From the NCBI RefSeq assembly GCF_900107585.1, contig NZ_FNQM01000012.1, forward strand, positions 44,129 to 108,128: a DNA stretch of 64,000 nt, given 5' to 3'. The translations under genes were made by a program, and so were the position numbers. Positions 1 through 8,997 of this stretch are shown piece after piece (the first letter of the stretch is position 1; each line of letters starts with the position of its first letter). This stretch comes from Rubrimonas cliftonensis (GTDB taxonomy: Bacteria; Pseudomonadota; Alphaproteobacteria; Rhodobacterales; Rhodobacteraceae). The notes beneath the pieces are model-generated. The model had not been told where the DNA came from, searched no databases, and was given only the letters and a program-made list of their open reading frames with translations.

Positions 1-81
1 CCGTCCGGCCACGCGCCGGCGCCCGGCTACGCAGACCCGCAATATCCCTATCGCGGACGCCTGTACGGCGCGGCGCAGTGA
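1..81 (+). CDS. C-terminal end of an unidentified protein (gene cut by window edge)
   Basis: An open frame runs from the first base to a TGA at 79-81 and encodes 26 residues ending in RLYGAAQ. The segment is rich in Pro, Gly, Ala and Tyr, as in a low-complexity tail of a secreted or membrane protein, but it is too short to name. The next gene begins 13 bases downstream on the same strand, so the two may be cotranscribed. That this frame is the real one is inferred only from position and the absence of internal stops. Confidence 0.4.
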   Translation, partial: PSGHAPAPGYADPQYPYRGRLYGAAQ

Positions 82-94
82 GTCGGGCCGTTCA

Positions 95-916
95 ATGACG
101 TGGGAGGTCTATGCGCTGCGCTACGCCGAGCGCGCCGGACGGGTGCGCGCCGACAGCTTCCTGTTCGACGATCACGTCAGCCCGCATCCGATCGACTACT
201 ATCTCTGGCTGCTGCGGCGGGAGGGCCGCGTCATCGTCGTGGACACCGGCTACGACGCCGCCGAGGCCGCGCGCCGCAACCGCCCGATCCTGCGGGAGCC
301 GGTGCGGATGCTCGCCGATTTCGGCGTCGACGCCGGCGCGGTCGAGGACGTGATCCTCACGCACCTGCACTACGACCACGCCGGCGGGCTCGACGGCTTT
401 CCCGCCGCCACCTTCCACCTGCAGGCCGCCGAGATGGCCTATGCGACCGGCCCCTGCATGTGCGCGCCGGCGCTCAACCATCCGTTCACCGCGGAACATG
501 TCTGCGCCATGGTGCGCCGCGTCTATTCGGGCCGCGTGCGCTTCCATGACGGGGCCGGCGAGGTCGCAGAGGGCGTGGAGGTCGTCGCCGTCGGCGGGCA
601 CTCGCGCGGGCTGCAGGCGGTGCGGGTGCTGACGGCGCGGGGCTGGATGGTGCTCGCCTCCGACGCCTCGCATTTCTACGAGAACTTCCTTTGCGGGAAG
701 CTCTTCCCCATCGTCGTCGACGCCGAGGCGATGCTGCGCGGCTTTGCGCTGTTGCCGCGGCTGGCGGCGGGGCGGAACATGGTCGTGCCGGGGCATGACC
801 CTCTGGTGCGCAGGCTCTACCCGCGCGTGGCGGGAGAGGCGGAGGGCCCGGCGGCGCACCGGCTCGACGTCGCGCCGGGCGATCACGCAGCAGTGCTGGG
901 GGAGCTATGGCGATGA
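95..916 (+). CDS. Metallo-beta-lactamase-fold hydrolase, lactonase-like
   Basis: This is a 273-residue protein of the metallo-beta-lactamase superfamily. The zinc-binding signature THLHYDHAGG (HxHxDH) lies near residue 88-97. Further ligands are expected from the H in GGHSRG near residue 169, the D in ASDASH near 190 and the H in VPGHD near 230. The layout and length match the N-acyl-homoserine-lactonase-like branch of the family, but that branch includes many other lactonases, so a quorum-quenching role is not shown. The stop codon overlaps the start of the acid-sugar kinase gene by 10 bases, so the two are translationally coupled. Context suggests it hydrolyses a sugar-acid lactone feeding the kinase (inference). 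ATG at 95 gives the full fold. Confidence 0.85.
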   Translation: MTWEVYALRYAERAGRVRADSFLFDDHVSPHPIDYYLWLLRREGRVIVVDTGYDAAEAARRNRPILREPVRMLADFGVDAGAVEDVILTHLHYDHAGGLDGFPAATFHLQAAEMAYATGPCMCAPALNHPFTAEHVCAMVRRVYSGRVRFHDGAGEVAEGVEVVAVGGHSRGLQAVRVLTARGWMVLASDASHFYENFLCGKLFPIVVDAEAMLRGFALLPRLAAGRNMVVPGHDPLVRRLYPRVAGEAEGPAAHRLDVAPGDHAAVLGELWR

Positions 917-2190
917 TTCTGGGCTGCGTCGCCGACGACTTCACCGGCGCGTCGGACCTCGCCAACACGCTGGCGCAGGGCGGCATGGCGACGACGCTCT
1001 ACGCCGGCGTCCCCGAGGCCCCGGCGGCGGAGGGCGTGCAGGCCGGCGTCGTGGCCCTCAAGTCGCGCACGATCCCGCCGGCGGAGGCGGTCGCGCAGTC
1101 GCTCGCCGCGCTGGACTGGCTGCAGGCCCAGGGCGCGCTGAGCTTCGTCTTCAAGTACTGCTCGACCTTCGACAGCACCGACGCCGGCAACATCGGCCCG
1201 GTGGCGGAGGCGATGATGGACGCGACCGGCGCCGCCCGTGCGCTGGTCTGCCCGGCCTTTCCCGGCGCCGGGCGCACGGTCTATCAGGGGCACCTCTTCG
1301 TGGGCGACCGGCTGCTCTCGGAGTCGGGCATGGAGAACCACCCTCTCACCCCGATGCGCGACCCCGACATCCGCCGCGCGCTCGCCCGCCAGAGCCGCGG
1401 ACCGGTCGGCCATGTGCCGCTCTCGATCGTCGAGCGCGGCCCGGCGGCTGTCGCGGAGGCGATGGCGGCGGAGACGCAGGCCGGCCGCCGGCTGATCGTC
1501 GCGGACGCGCTGACCGACGCGCATCTGATCGACCTGGGCGCAGCGGCCGGGCGCGACACCCTCATCACCGGCGGGTCCGGCGTCGCGACGGGCCTGCCGG
1601 GCGTGTTTCTCGCGCAGGGGCTGATCTCCGTGAGCCGCGCGCGCTGGGAAGGGGTGGACGGTCCCGGCGCGGCGGTCGCCGGCTCGGTCTCGCGCGCCAC
1701 GCAGGCGCAGGTCGCGGCGCACCGCGCGGCCGGCTTCGCCGCGCGCACCGTGACCCCGGAGGAGGCGATGGCCCAGGGCGACGGCGGTCCGCTGGCGGAC
1801 GAACTGGCGGACTGGGCCGCGGAGCAGTGGTCGCGCGACCCCGCCGCGGCCCCCCTGATCTACACCACCGCCGACCCCGAGGCCGTCTCGGCGGCGCAGG
1901 CGCGGCACGGGCGCGAGGCGCTGTCGGCGCGGTTCGAAAGCCTGACCGGCGCCGTCGCGGCGGCGCTTCTGGCGCGCGGGGCGCGGCGGCTGGTCTCCGC
2001 CGGCGGCGAGACCTCGGGCGCCGTCGTCGCCGCGCTGGGGCTGCGGGCGATGGCCATCGGGCCGGAAATCGACCCCGGCGTGCCCGCGCTCAAGGCCGAG
2101 GGCCGCCCGCTCGCGCTTGCGCTCAAGTCCGGCAATTTCGGCGGCCCGGCCTTCTTCGCCAAGGCGCTGGCGGCGCTGGGGAAGCCATGA
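907..2190 (+). CDS. otnK: 3-oxo-tetronate kinase (four-carbon acid sugar kinase, OtnK family)
   Basis: This 427-residue protein has the family's usual length and its N-terminal signature GCVADDFTGASDLAN (residues about 6-20), followed by the CSTFDSTDAGNIG segment that belongs to the substrate-binding half. The C-terminal nucleotide-binding half includes a Gly-rich stretch SAGGETSGAVV near residue 363. Known OtnK enzymes phosphorylate 3-oxo-tetronate to the 4-phosphate, which OtnC then decarboxylates to a triose phosphate. The gene is coupled on both sides: it overlaps the hydrolase upstream by 10 bases and shares ATGA with otnC downstream. ATG 907 follows GGGGGAG; an in-frame ATG at 913 is an alternative start. 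Confidence 0.93.
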   Translation: MAMILGCVADDFTGASDLANTLAQGGMATTLYAGVPEAPAAEGVQAGVVALKSRTIPPAEAVAQSLAALDWLQAQGALSFVFKYCSTFDSTDAGNIGPVAEAMMDATGAARALVCPAFPGAGRTVYQGHLFVGDRLLSESGMENHPLTPMRDPDIRRALARQSRGPVGHVPLSIVERGPAAVAEAMAAETQAGRRLIVADALTDAHLIDLGAAAGRDTLITGGSGVATGLPGVFLAQGLISVSRARWEGVDGPGAAVAGSVSRATQAQVAAHRAAGFAARTVTPEEAMAQGDGGPLADELADWAAEQWSRDPAAAPLIYTTADPEAVSAAQARHGREALSARFESLTGAVAAALLARGARRLVSAGGETSGAVVAALGLRAMAIGPEIDPGVPALKAEGRPLALALKSGNFGGPAFFAKALAALGKP

Positions 2191-2828
2191 CGCCGGAGAC
2201 GCGCCTGCGCGAGGAGATCGCACGCCTCGCCGCCTCGCTGTTCGCACGCGGGCTGACGCCCGGCGCCTCCGGCAACATCTCCGCCCGCCTTCCCGACGGC
2301 GGCCTGCTGGTGACGCCCACGGGCGCGTCCTTCGGCGCGCTTGACCCTGCGCGCATCTCCCGGCTCGACGCCGCCATGACCCCGGTCTCCGGCGACCCGC
2401 CGACCAAGGAGATGCCGCTGCACACGGCGTTCTACGCGACGCGCCGCTCGGCCGGCGCGGTTGCGCACCTGCACAGCGCGCACGCCGTCGCGCTCTCGGT
2501 GCTGCCCGAGACCGACCCGGAGGACGCCGTGCCGCCGCTCACGGCCTATGCGGTGATGAAGCTGGGGCGCGTCAAGCTGCTGCCCTACTTCATGCCCGGC
2601 GACCCGGCGATGGGCGACGCCGTGCGCGGCCTCGCCGGCAAGCGCTCCGCCGTGCTGCTGGCCAATCACGGGCCGGTGGTGGCGGGGCGCGACGTGGAGG
2701 CCGCGGTCTTCGCCATCGAGGAGCTGGAGGAGACGGCCAAGCTGGCCCTGCTGACGCGCGGCCTGTCTCCGCGCCTGCTGACCCCCGAGCAGATCGCCGC
2801 GCTCGGCGCGCGGTTCCCCGCCGACTGA
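2187..2828 (+). CDS. otnC: 3-oxo-tetronate 4-phosphate decarboxylase (class II aldolase/adducin family)
   Basis: This is a 213-residue class II aldolase-fold protein. Near the N-terminus, LTPGASGNISARLPDG is the phosphate-binding loop of the fold. The metal ligands are the His pair in AHLHSAH (residues about 93-99) and the His of LANHGPVV near residue 156. Glu in PTKEMPLH near residue 75 is the expected catalytic acid. OtnC decarboxylates the kinase product, yielding dihydroxyacetone phosphate. The start overlaps the otnK stop as ATGA. The usual partners, a dehydrogenase (DenD/LtnD) and isomerase (OtnI), are not in the window, so they lie upstream, elsewhere or are absent. Confidence 0.92.
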   Translation: MTPETRLREEIARLAASLFARGLTPGASGNISARLPDGGLLVTPTGASFGALDPARISRLDAAMTPVSGDPPTKEMPLHTAFYATRRSAGAVAHLHSAHAVALSVLPETDPEDAVPPLTAYAVMKLGRVKLLPYFMPGDPAMGDAVRGLAGKRSAVLLANHGPVVAGRDVEAAVFAIEELEETAKLALLTRGLSPRLLTPEQIAALGARFPAD

Positions 2829-2840
2829 GCGGGGCCGACG

Positions 2841-3308
2841 TCAGCCGGCCTTGCGGCTCGGCTTGAAGGGGGCCATGCCGGCGCGGGCGAGTTCGTCGGC
2901 GCGCTCGTTCTCTGGGTGGCCGGCGTGGCCCTTGACCCATTTCCAGACTACCTGATGCCGCGCCGCGGCGGCGTCGAGCCGGCGCCAGAGATCCTCGTTC
3001 TTCACGGGCTTGCGGTCGGCGGTCTTCCAGCCGTTGCGTTTCCAGCCATGGATCCAGCCGGTGACGCCGCCCTTCACATAGTTGCTGTCGGTGACGACTG
3101 TGATGGCGGCGGGCCGCTCCAGCGCCTCGAGCGCCGCTATGGCGGCCATCAGCTCCATGCGGTTGTTGGTGGTGTGCGCCTCGCCGCCGGACAGCTCGCG
3201 CTCGCGCGCCACCGCATCGCCGTCGCGCGCCTGCAGCAGCGCGCCCCAGCCGCCGGGGCCGGGGTTGCCGGAGCAGGCGCCGTCTGTGAAGGCGAAGAGC
3301 GCGCTCAC
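2841..3308 (-). CDS. rnhA: Ribonuclease HI
   Basis: This 155-residue enzyme degrades the RNA strand of RNA-DNA hybrids in the cytoplasm and helps remove Okazaki primers. All four catalytic acidic residues are visible in order: D in [14 protein letters not shown] (residue 8), E in NNRMELMAA (near 52), D in VVTDSNYV (near 72) and D in NERADELA (near 136). Length is normal for bacterial type 1 RNase H. Its start overlaps the stop of ispH by four bases, so ispH and rnhA are transcribed together leftward. In many alphaproteobacteria thrB lies between the two; it is missing here. It converges on otnC with a 12-base gap. Confidence 0.97.
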   Translation of the reverse strand: MSALFAFTDGACSGNPGPGGWGALLQARDGDAVARERELSGGEAHTTNNRMELMAAIAALEALERPAAITVVTDSNYVKGGVTGWIHGWKRNGWKTADRKPVKNEDLWRRLDAAAARHQVVWKWVKGHAGHPENERADELARAGMAPFKPSRKAG

Positions 3309-4261
3309 GCGGCGCTGTCGCGCAGCACGCGGGGCACGCGGAATTCGACGCGCTCGACGGCGGTCTCGACGATCTCGACCGTCACGGCGTAGCGCTCGCG
3401 GAAGGCGTCCACCACGGCCTGCACCAGCTCCTCTGGCGCGCTCGCGCCCGCGGTCAGCCCGACCGAGCGCGCGCCCTCCAGCGCCCGCCAGTCGATCTCG
3501 CCGGCGTTCTGGGCGAGCTGCGCGTAGGGGCAGCCGGCCGTCCGCCCGACCTCGACCAGCCGGCGCGAGTTCGACGAGTTCGGCGCGCCGATCACCACCA
3601 GCGCGTCGATCCTGGGCGCGATGGCCTTCACCGCCGCCTGCCGGTTGGTCGTGGCGTAGCAGATGTCCTCGCGGTGCGGCCCCTCGATGGCGGGGAACCG
3701 CGCCTTCAGCGCGGCGACGATTTCGGCCGTGTCGTCCACCGAGAGCGTGGTCTGGGTGACGAAGGCGAGGCGCTCGGGGTCGCGCACCTCCAGCGTCGCG
3801 ACATCCGCCGGCGTCTCGACCAGAAGCGCGGCGCCTTCGGGAAGCTGCCCCATGGTGCCGACCGTCTCGGGGTGGCCGGCATGGCCGACCATCACGATCT
3901 GGCGGCCCTGCTCATGGTGGCGGGCGGCTTCGATGTGGACTTTCGTGACCAGCGGGCAGGTCGCGTCCACCGCAAGCATGTTGCGCCGCGCGGCCTCCGC
4001 CGGCACCGCCTTCGGCACGCCATGGGCCGAGAACACCACCGGGCGGTCGTCGGGGCAGTCGTCGAGCTCCTCGACGAACACGGCGCCGCGGGCGCGCAGG
4101 CTCTCGACGACATGGGCGTTGTGGACGATCTCGTGGCGCACATAGACCGGCGCGCCCCATTTCTCCAGCGCCAGCTCCACGATGCGGATGGCCCGGTCCA
4201 CCCCGGCGCAGAAGCCGCGGGGCGCGGCGAGATAGAGCATGAGCGAAGGCGCGGCGGTCAT
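3305..4261 (-). CDS. ispH: 4-hydroxy-3-methylbut-2-enyl diphosphate reductase
   Basis: This protein catalyses the last step of the non-mevalonate isoprenoid pathway, making IPP and DMAPP with a 4Fe-4S cluster. The three cluster cysteines are in [10 protein letters not shown] (near residue 19), DATCPLVTK (near 103) and [10 protein letters not shown] (near 197). The substrate-binding [10 protein letters not shown] and the [11 protein letters not shown] segment are also present. The open frame extends far upstream of the protein, but homology begins at [12 protein letters not shown], so ATG at 4261 is chosen, giving 318 residues, the normal length. It is coupled to rnhA by a four-base overlap. 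Confidence 0.96.
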   Translation of the reverse strand: MTAAPSLMLYLAAPRGFCAGVDRAIRIVELALEKWGAPVYVRHEIVHNAHVVESLRARGAVFVEELDDCPDDRPVVFSAHGVPKAVPAEAARRNMLAVDATCPLVTKVHIEAARHHEQGRQIVMVGHAGHPETVGTMGQLPEGAALLVETPADVATLEVRDPERLAFVTQTTLSVDDTAEIVAALKARFPAIEGPHREDICYATTNRQAAVKAIAPRIDALVVIGAPNSSNSRRLVEVGRTAGCPYAQLAQNAGEIDWRALEGARSVGLTAGASAPEELVQAVVDAFRERYAVTVEIVETAVERVEFRVPRVLRDSAA

Positions 4262-4397
4262 CGGCGGTGCTCCCGTGGTCTCGCCCCAGAGATACGGGGC
4301 GCGAGCGCCGCCGTCACCCCCCGCGCGCCCGCGCTGGGCCGCGACGATGCGTCCCCATCCACCCGACCCGTCCACCCGCCCCGGCCCTGGCGCGGGC

Positions 4398-5069
4398 TCA
4401 GGCCGCGTCGAGAAAGTCGCGCACGCGCGCAAACACGGCGTCGAACATCGCCGGGGTGAGCCGTCCGGTGTTGGTGTTGTAGCGCGAACAGTGGTAGCTC
4501 GCGAAGACGCGGGCGCCGCCGAGCTCGGCCTCGGCGCCGTGGCCGAAAGGGGCGTCGGCCAGCCGGCCGCCCAGCGCCCGCACCACGCTGCCATGGGCGA
4601 TGCCGCCCAGCGTCACCACGGCACGCAGCCGCGGCGTCGCGGCGAGGCGCCCGCAGAGGAAACGCCGGCACGCGTTCACCTCGGCGCCGACCGGCTTGTT
4701 CTGGGGCGGCACGCAGCGCACGGCGTTGGTGACGATGCAGTCCCTGAGCTCCAGCCCGTCGTCGGGCCGCGCCTTGAAGGCGCCGTTGGCGAAGCCGTGG
4801 GCGGTCAGCGTGTCATAGAGGAGATTTCCGGCGTAGTCGCCGGTGAAGGGCCGCCCGGTGCGGTTCGCTCCGGTCACGCCCGGCGCCAGCCCCACCACCA
4901 GAAGGCGCGCGTCCGGGTCGCCGAAAGAGGGCACCGCGCCGTTGAACCATGCCGGCTCGCGCGCGGCGACTTCGGCGCGGTAGGCGGCGAGACGGGGGCA
5001 GATCGCGCAGCCGCGCGGGGCCTCGATCGCACTGTCGCGCGGGGCCTCCGGCTCAGGCGGCGTCGCTAT
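4398..5069 (-). CDS. Family 5 (UdgB-type) uracil-DNA glycosylase, probable non-canonical ATA start
   Basis: The protein removes uracil from DNA to start base-excision repair. The motifs match the iron-sulfur family 5 enzymes: [19 protein letters not shown] in the active-site loop, CVPPQNKP with a cluster cysteine, and [16 protein letters not shown] near the C-terminus. The N-terminal cluster pair [11 protein letters not shown] lies upstream of every ATG, GTG or TTG in the frame; the first ordinary start is GTG at 4934, which would delete it. An ATA at 5069, seven bases after AGGAG, gives a 223-residue protein with the whole domain and overlaps the NYN gene by 17 bases. The start is therefore inferred; the gene itself is secure. 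Confidence 0.88.
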   Translation of the reverse strand: MATPPEPEAPRDSAIEAPRGCAICPRLAAYRAEVAAREPAWFNGAVPSFGDPDARLLVVGLAPGVTGANRTGRPFTGDYAGNLLYDTLTAHGFANGAFKARPDDGLELRDCIVTNAVRCVPPQNKPVGAEVNACRRFLCGRLAATPRLRAVVTLGGIAHGSVVRALGGRLADAPFGHGAEAELGGARVFASYHCSRYNTNTGRLTPAMFDAVFARVRDFLDAA

Positions 5070-5631
5070 CGTTCTGCTCCTCGTCGTCCTCGCGCCGCGG
5101 CGGCCGGGGCGGCCGGCCGATGACCTCGCGAAGTTCGTCGAGCTCGATGAAGTTGTCGGCCTGGCGGCGCAGATCGTCGGCGATCATTGGCGGCTGGCTG
5201 CGGATCGTCGAGACGACGGAGACACGGACGCCCTTGCGCTGCACGCCCTCGACCAGCGGCCTGAAGTCGCCGTCGCCGGAGAACAGGACCATGTGATCGA
5301 TGCGCTCGGCCATCTCCATGGCGTCGACCGCCAGCTCGATGTCCATGTTGCCCTTGACCTTGCGCCGACCCATGCTGTCGGTGAATTCCTTCGCCGGCTT
5401 GGTGACCATCGTGAAGCCGTTGTAGTCAAGCCAGTCCACGAGCGGCCTGATCGGCGAGTACTCCTGGTCCTCCAGCAGCGCCGTATAGTAGAAAGCGCGA
5501 ACAAGCTTCCCACGCCGCACGAACTCCGAACGGAGCAATTTATAATCGATGTCGAACCCAAGCGCACGGGCGGCGGCGTACAGGTTGGAACCATCGATAA
5601 ACAGCGCAAGACGCTCATCACGATAGAACAT
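5053..5631 (-). CDS. NYN-domain (LabA/DUF88-like) putative ribonuclease
   Basis: This 192-residue protein is a single NYN domain of the PIN-like nuclease superfamily. The acidic positions that coordinate metal are visible: D in LFIDGSNLYAA (residue 14), D in GNMDIELAVDAM (near 97) and the D pair in LFSGDGDFRPLV (near 119-121). The C-terminal tail is charged (Arg/Pro then Asp/Glu). NYN proteins of this group are thought to be RNases; no substrate can be deduced. It is followed with a 17-base overlap by the uracil-DNA glycosylase. ATG 5631 is preceded by a purine-poor leader, so the ribosome-binding site is weak. Confidence 0.88.
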   Translation of the reverse strand: MFYRDERLALFIDGSNLYAAARALGFDIDYKLLRSEFVRRGKLVRAFYYTALLEDQEYSPIRPLVDWLDYNGFTMVTKPAKEFTDSMGRRKVKGNMDIELAVDAMEMAERIDHMVLFSGDGDFRPLVEGVQRKGVRVSVVSTIRSQPPMIADDLRRQADNFIELDELREVIGRPPRPPRREDDEEQNDSDAA

Positions 5632-5771
5632 GGCAGCTCCAAAAAAGGCGTCAGACTAGGCGGTTTTCCGCAGATCGCCCATGTTTCACTTCACGACAGC
5701 TTTGGCAATACGAGCCGATTTGCAACTCGTCCACATAGCCTTCAGTTGGCGCACCAACGCGGCGACAACAT

Positions 5772-5800
5772 GGCGGCGTCCGCCAAATCAGGACGCCGCC
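5772..5800 (-). terminator. Possible hairpin terminator downstream of the 3-hydroxybutyryl-CoA dehydrogenase gene
   Basis: A perfect 10-base inverted repeat, GGCGGCGTCC and GGACGCCGCC, is separated by a 9-base loop and begins 12 bases beyond the stop codon of the leftward dehydrogenase gene. There is no T-run, so it is either a weak or Rho-assisted terminator or a 3' stabilising stem. Confidence 0.45.
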
Positions 5801-5811
5801 CCCGGAACGAT

Positions 5812-6687
5812 TCAACGGGTCGGCACCGGCGTCTCGCCCCTGTAGTCGTAGAATCCGCGCTTCGCCTTGCGGCCCAGCCATCCGGCTTCGACATACTTCA
5901 CAAGAAGCGGACACGGTCGATACTTGGTGTCGGCCAGACCGTCGTGCAAGACATGCATGATGGCGAGGCAGGTGTCTAGGCCGATGAAATCGGCCAGCTG
6001 CAGAGGCCCCATCGGGTGATTGGCGCCGAGGCGCAGGGCCGTGTCGATCGCCTCGACGGTGCCCACGCCCTCATAGAGCGTGTAGATCGCCTCGTTGATC
6101 ATCGGCAGCAGGATGCGGTTGACGATGAAGGCGGGGAAGTCCTCGGCGCTGGCCGGGGTCTTGCCGAGGCGCACGACGAGTGCGCGCAGCGTCTCGAAGG
6201 TGGCCTCGTCGGTCGCTATGCCGCGGATCAGCTCGACAAGCGGCATGATCGGCGCCGGGTTCATGAAGTGGAAGCCCATGAAACGCTCGGGCCTGTCGGT
6301 CGCGGAGGCGAGCCGCGTGATCGAGATGGACGAGGTGTTCGACGTCAGCAGGGTGTGGGGAGCGAGAAAGGGCGCGACGCTCTCGAAGATGCGCCGCTTC
6401 ACGGCCTCGTCCTCCGTCGCCGCCTCGATGATGAGGTCGCAGGGGCCAAGCGCCTCGGCGTCGCCGGCCGTCGCGATCCGGGCCAGCGCCACGGCCTTGC
6501 CGGCGGCGTCCATCTGCCCGCGCCCGATCTGCCGGTCCATCGCCGCGTCAATGCGTGCGACGGCCGTCGACAAGGCGGCCGGCGCGACGTCCATCAGCCG
6601 GACGTCGTATCCGGCGGCGGCGAAGACATGGGCGATGCCCACGCCCATCTGTCCCGCGCCGATGACACCGACCGTGTTGATTTCCAT
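5812..6687 (-). CDS. hbd: 3-hydroxybutyryl-CoA dehydrogenase (NAD-dependent)
   Basis: This 291-residue enzyme interconverts 3-hydroxyacyl-CoA and 3-oxoacyl-CoA in short-chain fatty acid or polyhydroxybutyrate metabolism. The N-terminal Rossmann motif GVIGAGQMGVGIAHVF (residues 7-22) binds NAD, with the acidic residue in VRLMDV selecting NAD over NADP. The catalytic His is in GFHFMNPAPIMPLVE near residue 138, and NTSSISITRLA precedes it. The C-terminal domain has the RLGANHPMGPLQLADFIG signature. Length is typical of the free-standing bacterial enzyme. Flanking gaps of 180 and 111 bases suggest its own transcript. Confidence 0.95.
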   Translation of the reverse strand: MEINTVGVIGAGQMGVGIAHVFAAAGYDVRLMDVAPAALSTAVARIDAAMDRQIGRGQMDAAGKAVALARIATAGDAEALGPCDLIIEAATEDEAVKRRIFESVAPFLAPHTLLTSNTSSISITRLASATDRPERFMGFHFMNPAPIMPLVELIRGIATDEATFETLRALVVRLGKTPASAEDFPAFIVNRILLPMINEAIYTLYEGVGTVEAIDTALRLGANHPMGPLQLADFIGLDTCLAIMHVLHDGLADTKYRPCPLLVKYVEAGWLGRKAKRGFYDYRGETPVPTR

Positions 6688-6798
6688 GCGCTTCGCAGCT
6701 CCCGATGACGCCGTCCGGGAGGTCCGCCCGCCAGACGCGGGCGAACATTATGCGCCGCGTCGGCGCGGAGCAAGCGACCGGAGCCGTCCCGCGCAGGC

Positions 6799-7440
6799 TC
6801 AGCCGCCCCGGTTTACCGGATTGCCGACCATGGTGAGAAACTCGCGACGGGTCGCATGATCGTCGCGGAACACGCCGAGCATGGTGGAGGTCACCATGGA
6901 CACGCCGTGCTTGTGGACGCCGCGGGTCGACATGCACTGATGCTCGGCCTCAAGCACCACCGCCACGCCCTTCGGCTGGAGCACGTCGCGGATGGCGTTG
7001 GCCACCTGCGCGGTCATCTTCTCCTGAACCTGCAGGCGCTTGGCGAAGCTGTCGACGACGCGGGCGAGCTTGGAGATGCCGACGACGCGGCGATCGGGCA
7101 TGTAGCCGACATGGGCGCGACCGATGATCGGGGCGAGATGATGCTCGCAATAGCTCTCGAAACGGATGTCCCGCAGGATAACCATCTCGTCGTAGCCCTC
7201 GACCTCCTCGAACACGCGCTGGAGGTCCGCGTGCGGATCCTCATCGTAGCCGCGGAACCACTCGCCGTAGGCGCGCGCCACGCGGGAGGGCGTGTCTATC
7301 AGCCCCTCCCGCCCGGGGTCGTCGCCAGCCCAGCGCAGCAGCGTGCGCACCGCCTCCTCGGCCTCCTCCCGCGTCGGGCGCAGTTGCGGCGACGGGGCCT
7401 CACGCGGCAGGTCGGGACGATGCACGTTCATGGAAGACAC
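6799..7440 (-). CDS. folE: GTP cyclohydrolase I
   Basis: The enzyme converts GTP to 7,8-dihydroneopterin triphosphate, the first step of folate synthesis. It is 213 residues long. Zinc ligands are the Cys and His in [17 protein letters not shown] (near residues 101-104) and the Cys in [11 protein letters not shown] (near 172). The N-terminal region (about 30 residues) is a variable extension; the core starts with [19 protein letters not shown]. It is read leftward and stands alone, with metZ starting a separate unit to the right. Confidence 0.96.
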   Translation of the reverse strand: MSSMNVHRPDLPREAPSPQLRPTREEAEEAVRTLLRWAGDDPGREGLIDTPSRVARAYGEWFRGYDEDPHADLQRVFEEVEGYDEMVILRDIRFESYCEHHLAPIIGRAHVGYMPDRRVVGISKLARVVDSFAKRLQVQEKMTAQVANAIRDVLQPKGVAVVLEAEHQCMSTRGVHKHGVSMVTSTMLGVFRDDHATRREFLTMVGNPVNRGG

Positions 7441-7540
7441 TCCTCGATCGGCGCGCAGATTGCGCCGCCGCCTGCGTAAATAGGCCGCACGCCTGTGAGG
7501 GAAAGCCCCGATGCGCCTCGCCTGAGCGCAGCGCCTTCGA

Positions 7541-8743
7541 CTACGCCGCGGCGAGCGCGCGCGCGATGTCCTCGAGCAGATCCTCGGGATCCTCGAGGCC
7601 GATTGAGATGCGCACCAGTCCGGGCGTGATGCCCAGCGTCTCGCGCGCCGCCTCGCTCAGGCGCTGGTGCGTCGTCGTCGCCGGATGCGTCACGAGGCTC
7701 TTGGCGTCGCCGAGGTTGTTGGAGATCGCGATGATGCGCAGCGCGTTGAGGAATCGGAACGCCGACGCCTGCCCTCCCGCCACGTCCAAAGAGATGACGC
7801 CGCCGCCGGCGGTCATCTGCGCCATGGCGAGGGCGTGCTGCGGATGGTCGGCGAGGCCCGGATAGAGCAGCCGCGCCAGCTTCGCATGCCCCTGGAGCGC
7901 CTGCGCGATGCGCGCCGCTGCGGCGGCCTGGGCGTCGCAGCGCAGGGCCAGCGTCTCCATGCCCTTGAGCATCACCCAGGCGTTGAAGGGACTCATCGCG
8001 CCGCCGGTGTGCTTGAGATAGGGCTCCAGCTCGCCGCGGACGTAGTCCTTCGAGCCCAGCACCACGCCGCCGAGGCAGCGCCCCTGCCCGTCGATGTACT
8101 TGGTCGCGGAGTACACGACGACGTCGGCGCCGAACTCCAGCGGGCGCTGGAACATCGGCGTGGCGAACACGTTGTCGATGACGACGCGGGCGCCCGCCGC
8201 ATGGGCGATCTCCGACACGGCGCGGATGTCGGTGATCTCCAGCGTCGGGTTGGAGGGGCTCTCGAAGAAGGCCACCTTCGTGTTCGGCCGCATGGCGGCC
8301 TTCCAGGCGTCAAGGTCGCGGCCGTCCACCAGCGTGATCTCCACGCCGAAGCGCGGCAGCAGCGTCTCGACGATGTAGAGGCATGAACCGAACAGCGCGC
8401 GGGCCGCCACCACATGGTCGCCGGCGCGCAGCATGCACATCATCGCGGCGTTGACCGCCGCCATGCCGGAGGCGGTGGCGAAGGCGTCCTCGGCGCCTTC
8501 CAGCGACGCGATCCGCTCCTCGAACATGCCAACGGTAGGGTTGCCGTAGCGCGCGTAGATGTAGCCGGGATCCTCGCCCTTGAAGCGCGCCTCGGCGGCC
8601 TCGGCGTCGGGATATACGAAGCCCTGCGTCAGAAAAAGCGCCTCGGACGTCTCCTGGAACTGCGAGCGCTTGACGCCCGCATGGACCAGCCGCGTGCGCT
8701 GGCGCAGGGGAGCCTCGGCTCCGTCGCGATCATGGTCCTTCAC
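7541..8743 (-). CDS. metZ: O-succinylhomoserine sulfhydrylase
   Basis: This PLP enzyme makes homocysteine from O-succinylhomoserine and sulfide in methionine synthesis. It belongs to the Cys/Met-metabolism PLP family: the lysine that binds PLP is in [17 protein letters not shown] near residue 207, and [19 protein letters not shown] and [10 protein letters not shown] are family hallmarks. The C-terminal [14 protein letters not shown] is also characteristic. The frame is open further upstream, but GTG at 8743, seven bases after AAGGGG, gives a normal 400-residue protein. An O-acetylhomoserine substrate cannot be excluded from sequence alone. Confidence 0.92.
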   Translation of the reverse strand: MKDHDRDGAEAPLRQRTRLVHAGVKRSQFQETSEALFLTQGFVYPDAEAAEARFKGEDPGYIYARYGNPTVGMFEERIASLEGAEDAFATASGMAAVNAAMMCMLRAGDHVVAARALFGSCLYIVETLLPRFGVEITLVDGRDLDAWKAAMRPNTKVAFFESPSNPTLEITDIRAVSEIAHAAGARVVIDNVFATPMFQRPLEFGADVVVYSATKYIDGQGRCLGGVVLGSKDYVRGELEPYLKHTGGAMSPFNAWVMLKGMETLALRCDAQAAAAARIAQALQGHAKLARLLYPGLADHPQHALAMAQMTAGGGVISLDVAGGQASAFRFLNALRIIAISNNLGDAKSLVTHPATTTHQRLSEAARETLGITPGLVRISIGLEDPEDLLEDIARALAAA

Positions 8744-8997
8744 CGCCGCACCCCTTCCGTCCCGATCGCAGCGGCCCGCCGCCGCGCGACTGCAGGATGC
8801 GCTAGCGAGCCGGGGCCCGCGGGTCAAGCGCGCGGCGTTTCACCGGAAATCAACTTCCGTCGCGTACGATTCATCGAGACGTCGCAAGCTCGTCGCGATC
8901 TTCAGGCAACAGGTGAGGTGGCGCGCGCAACCGCCCGCCAGCGTTGTCGCCGGGGTCGCCACAACCGTCGACGCAGGATGAACGGAGGCGTGACCGC

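Noticed and set aside
95..916. Quorum-quenching AHL lactonase
   Set aside because: The fold matches, but the same signature covers many lactonases and the gene is coupled to sugar-acid catabolism, so the specific name is not supported.
8744..8943. Possible SAM-II-type riboswitch upstream of metZ
   Set aside because: Elements such as TGATTT, CTTG and GCTAG occur in a plausible order, but the GTTAAAC-like core is missing and the stems do not fit the consensus by eye. A covariance-model search would decide.
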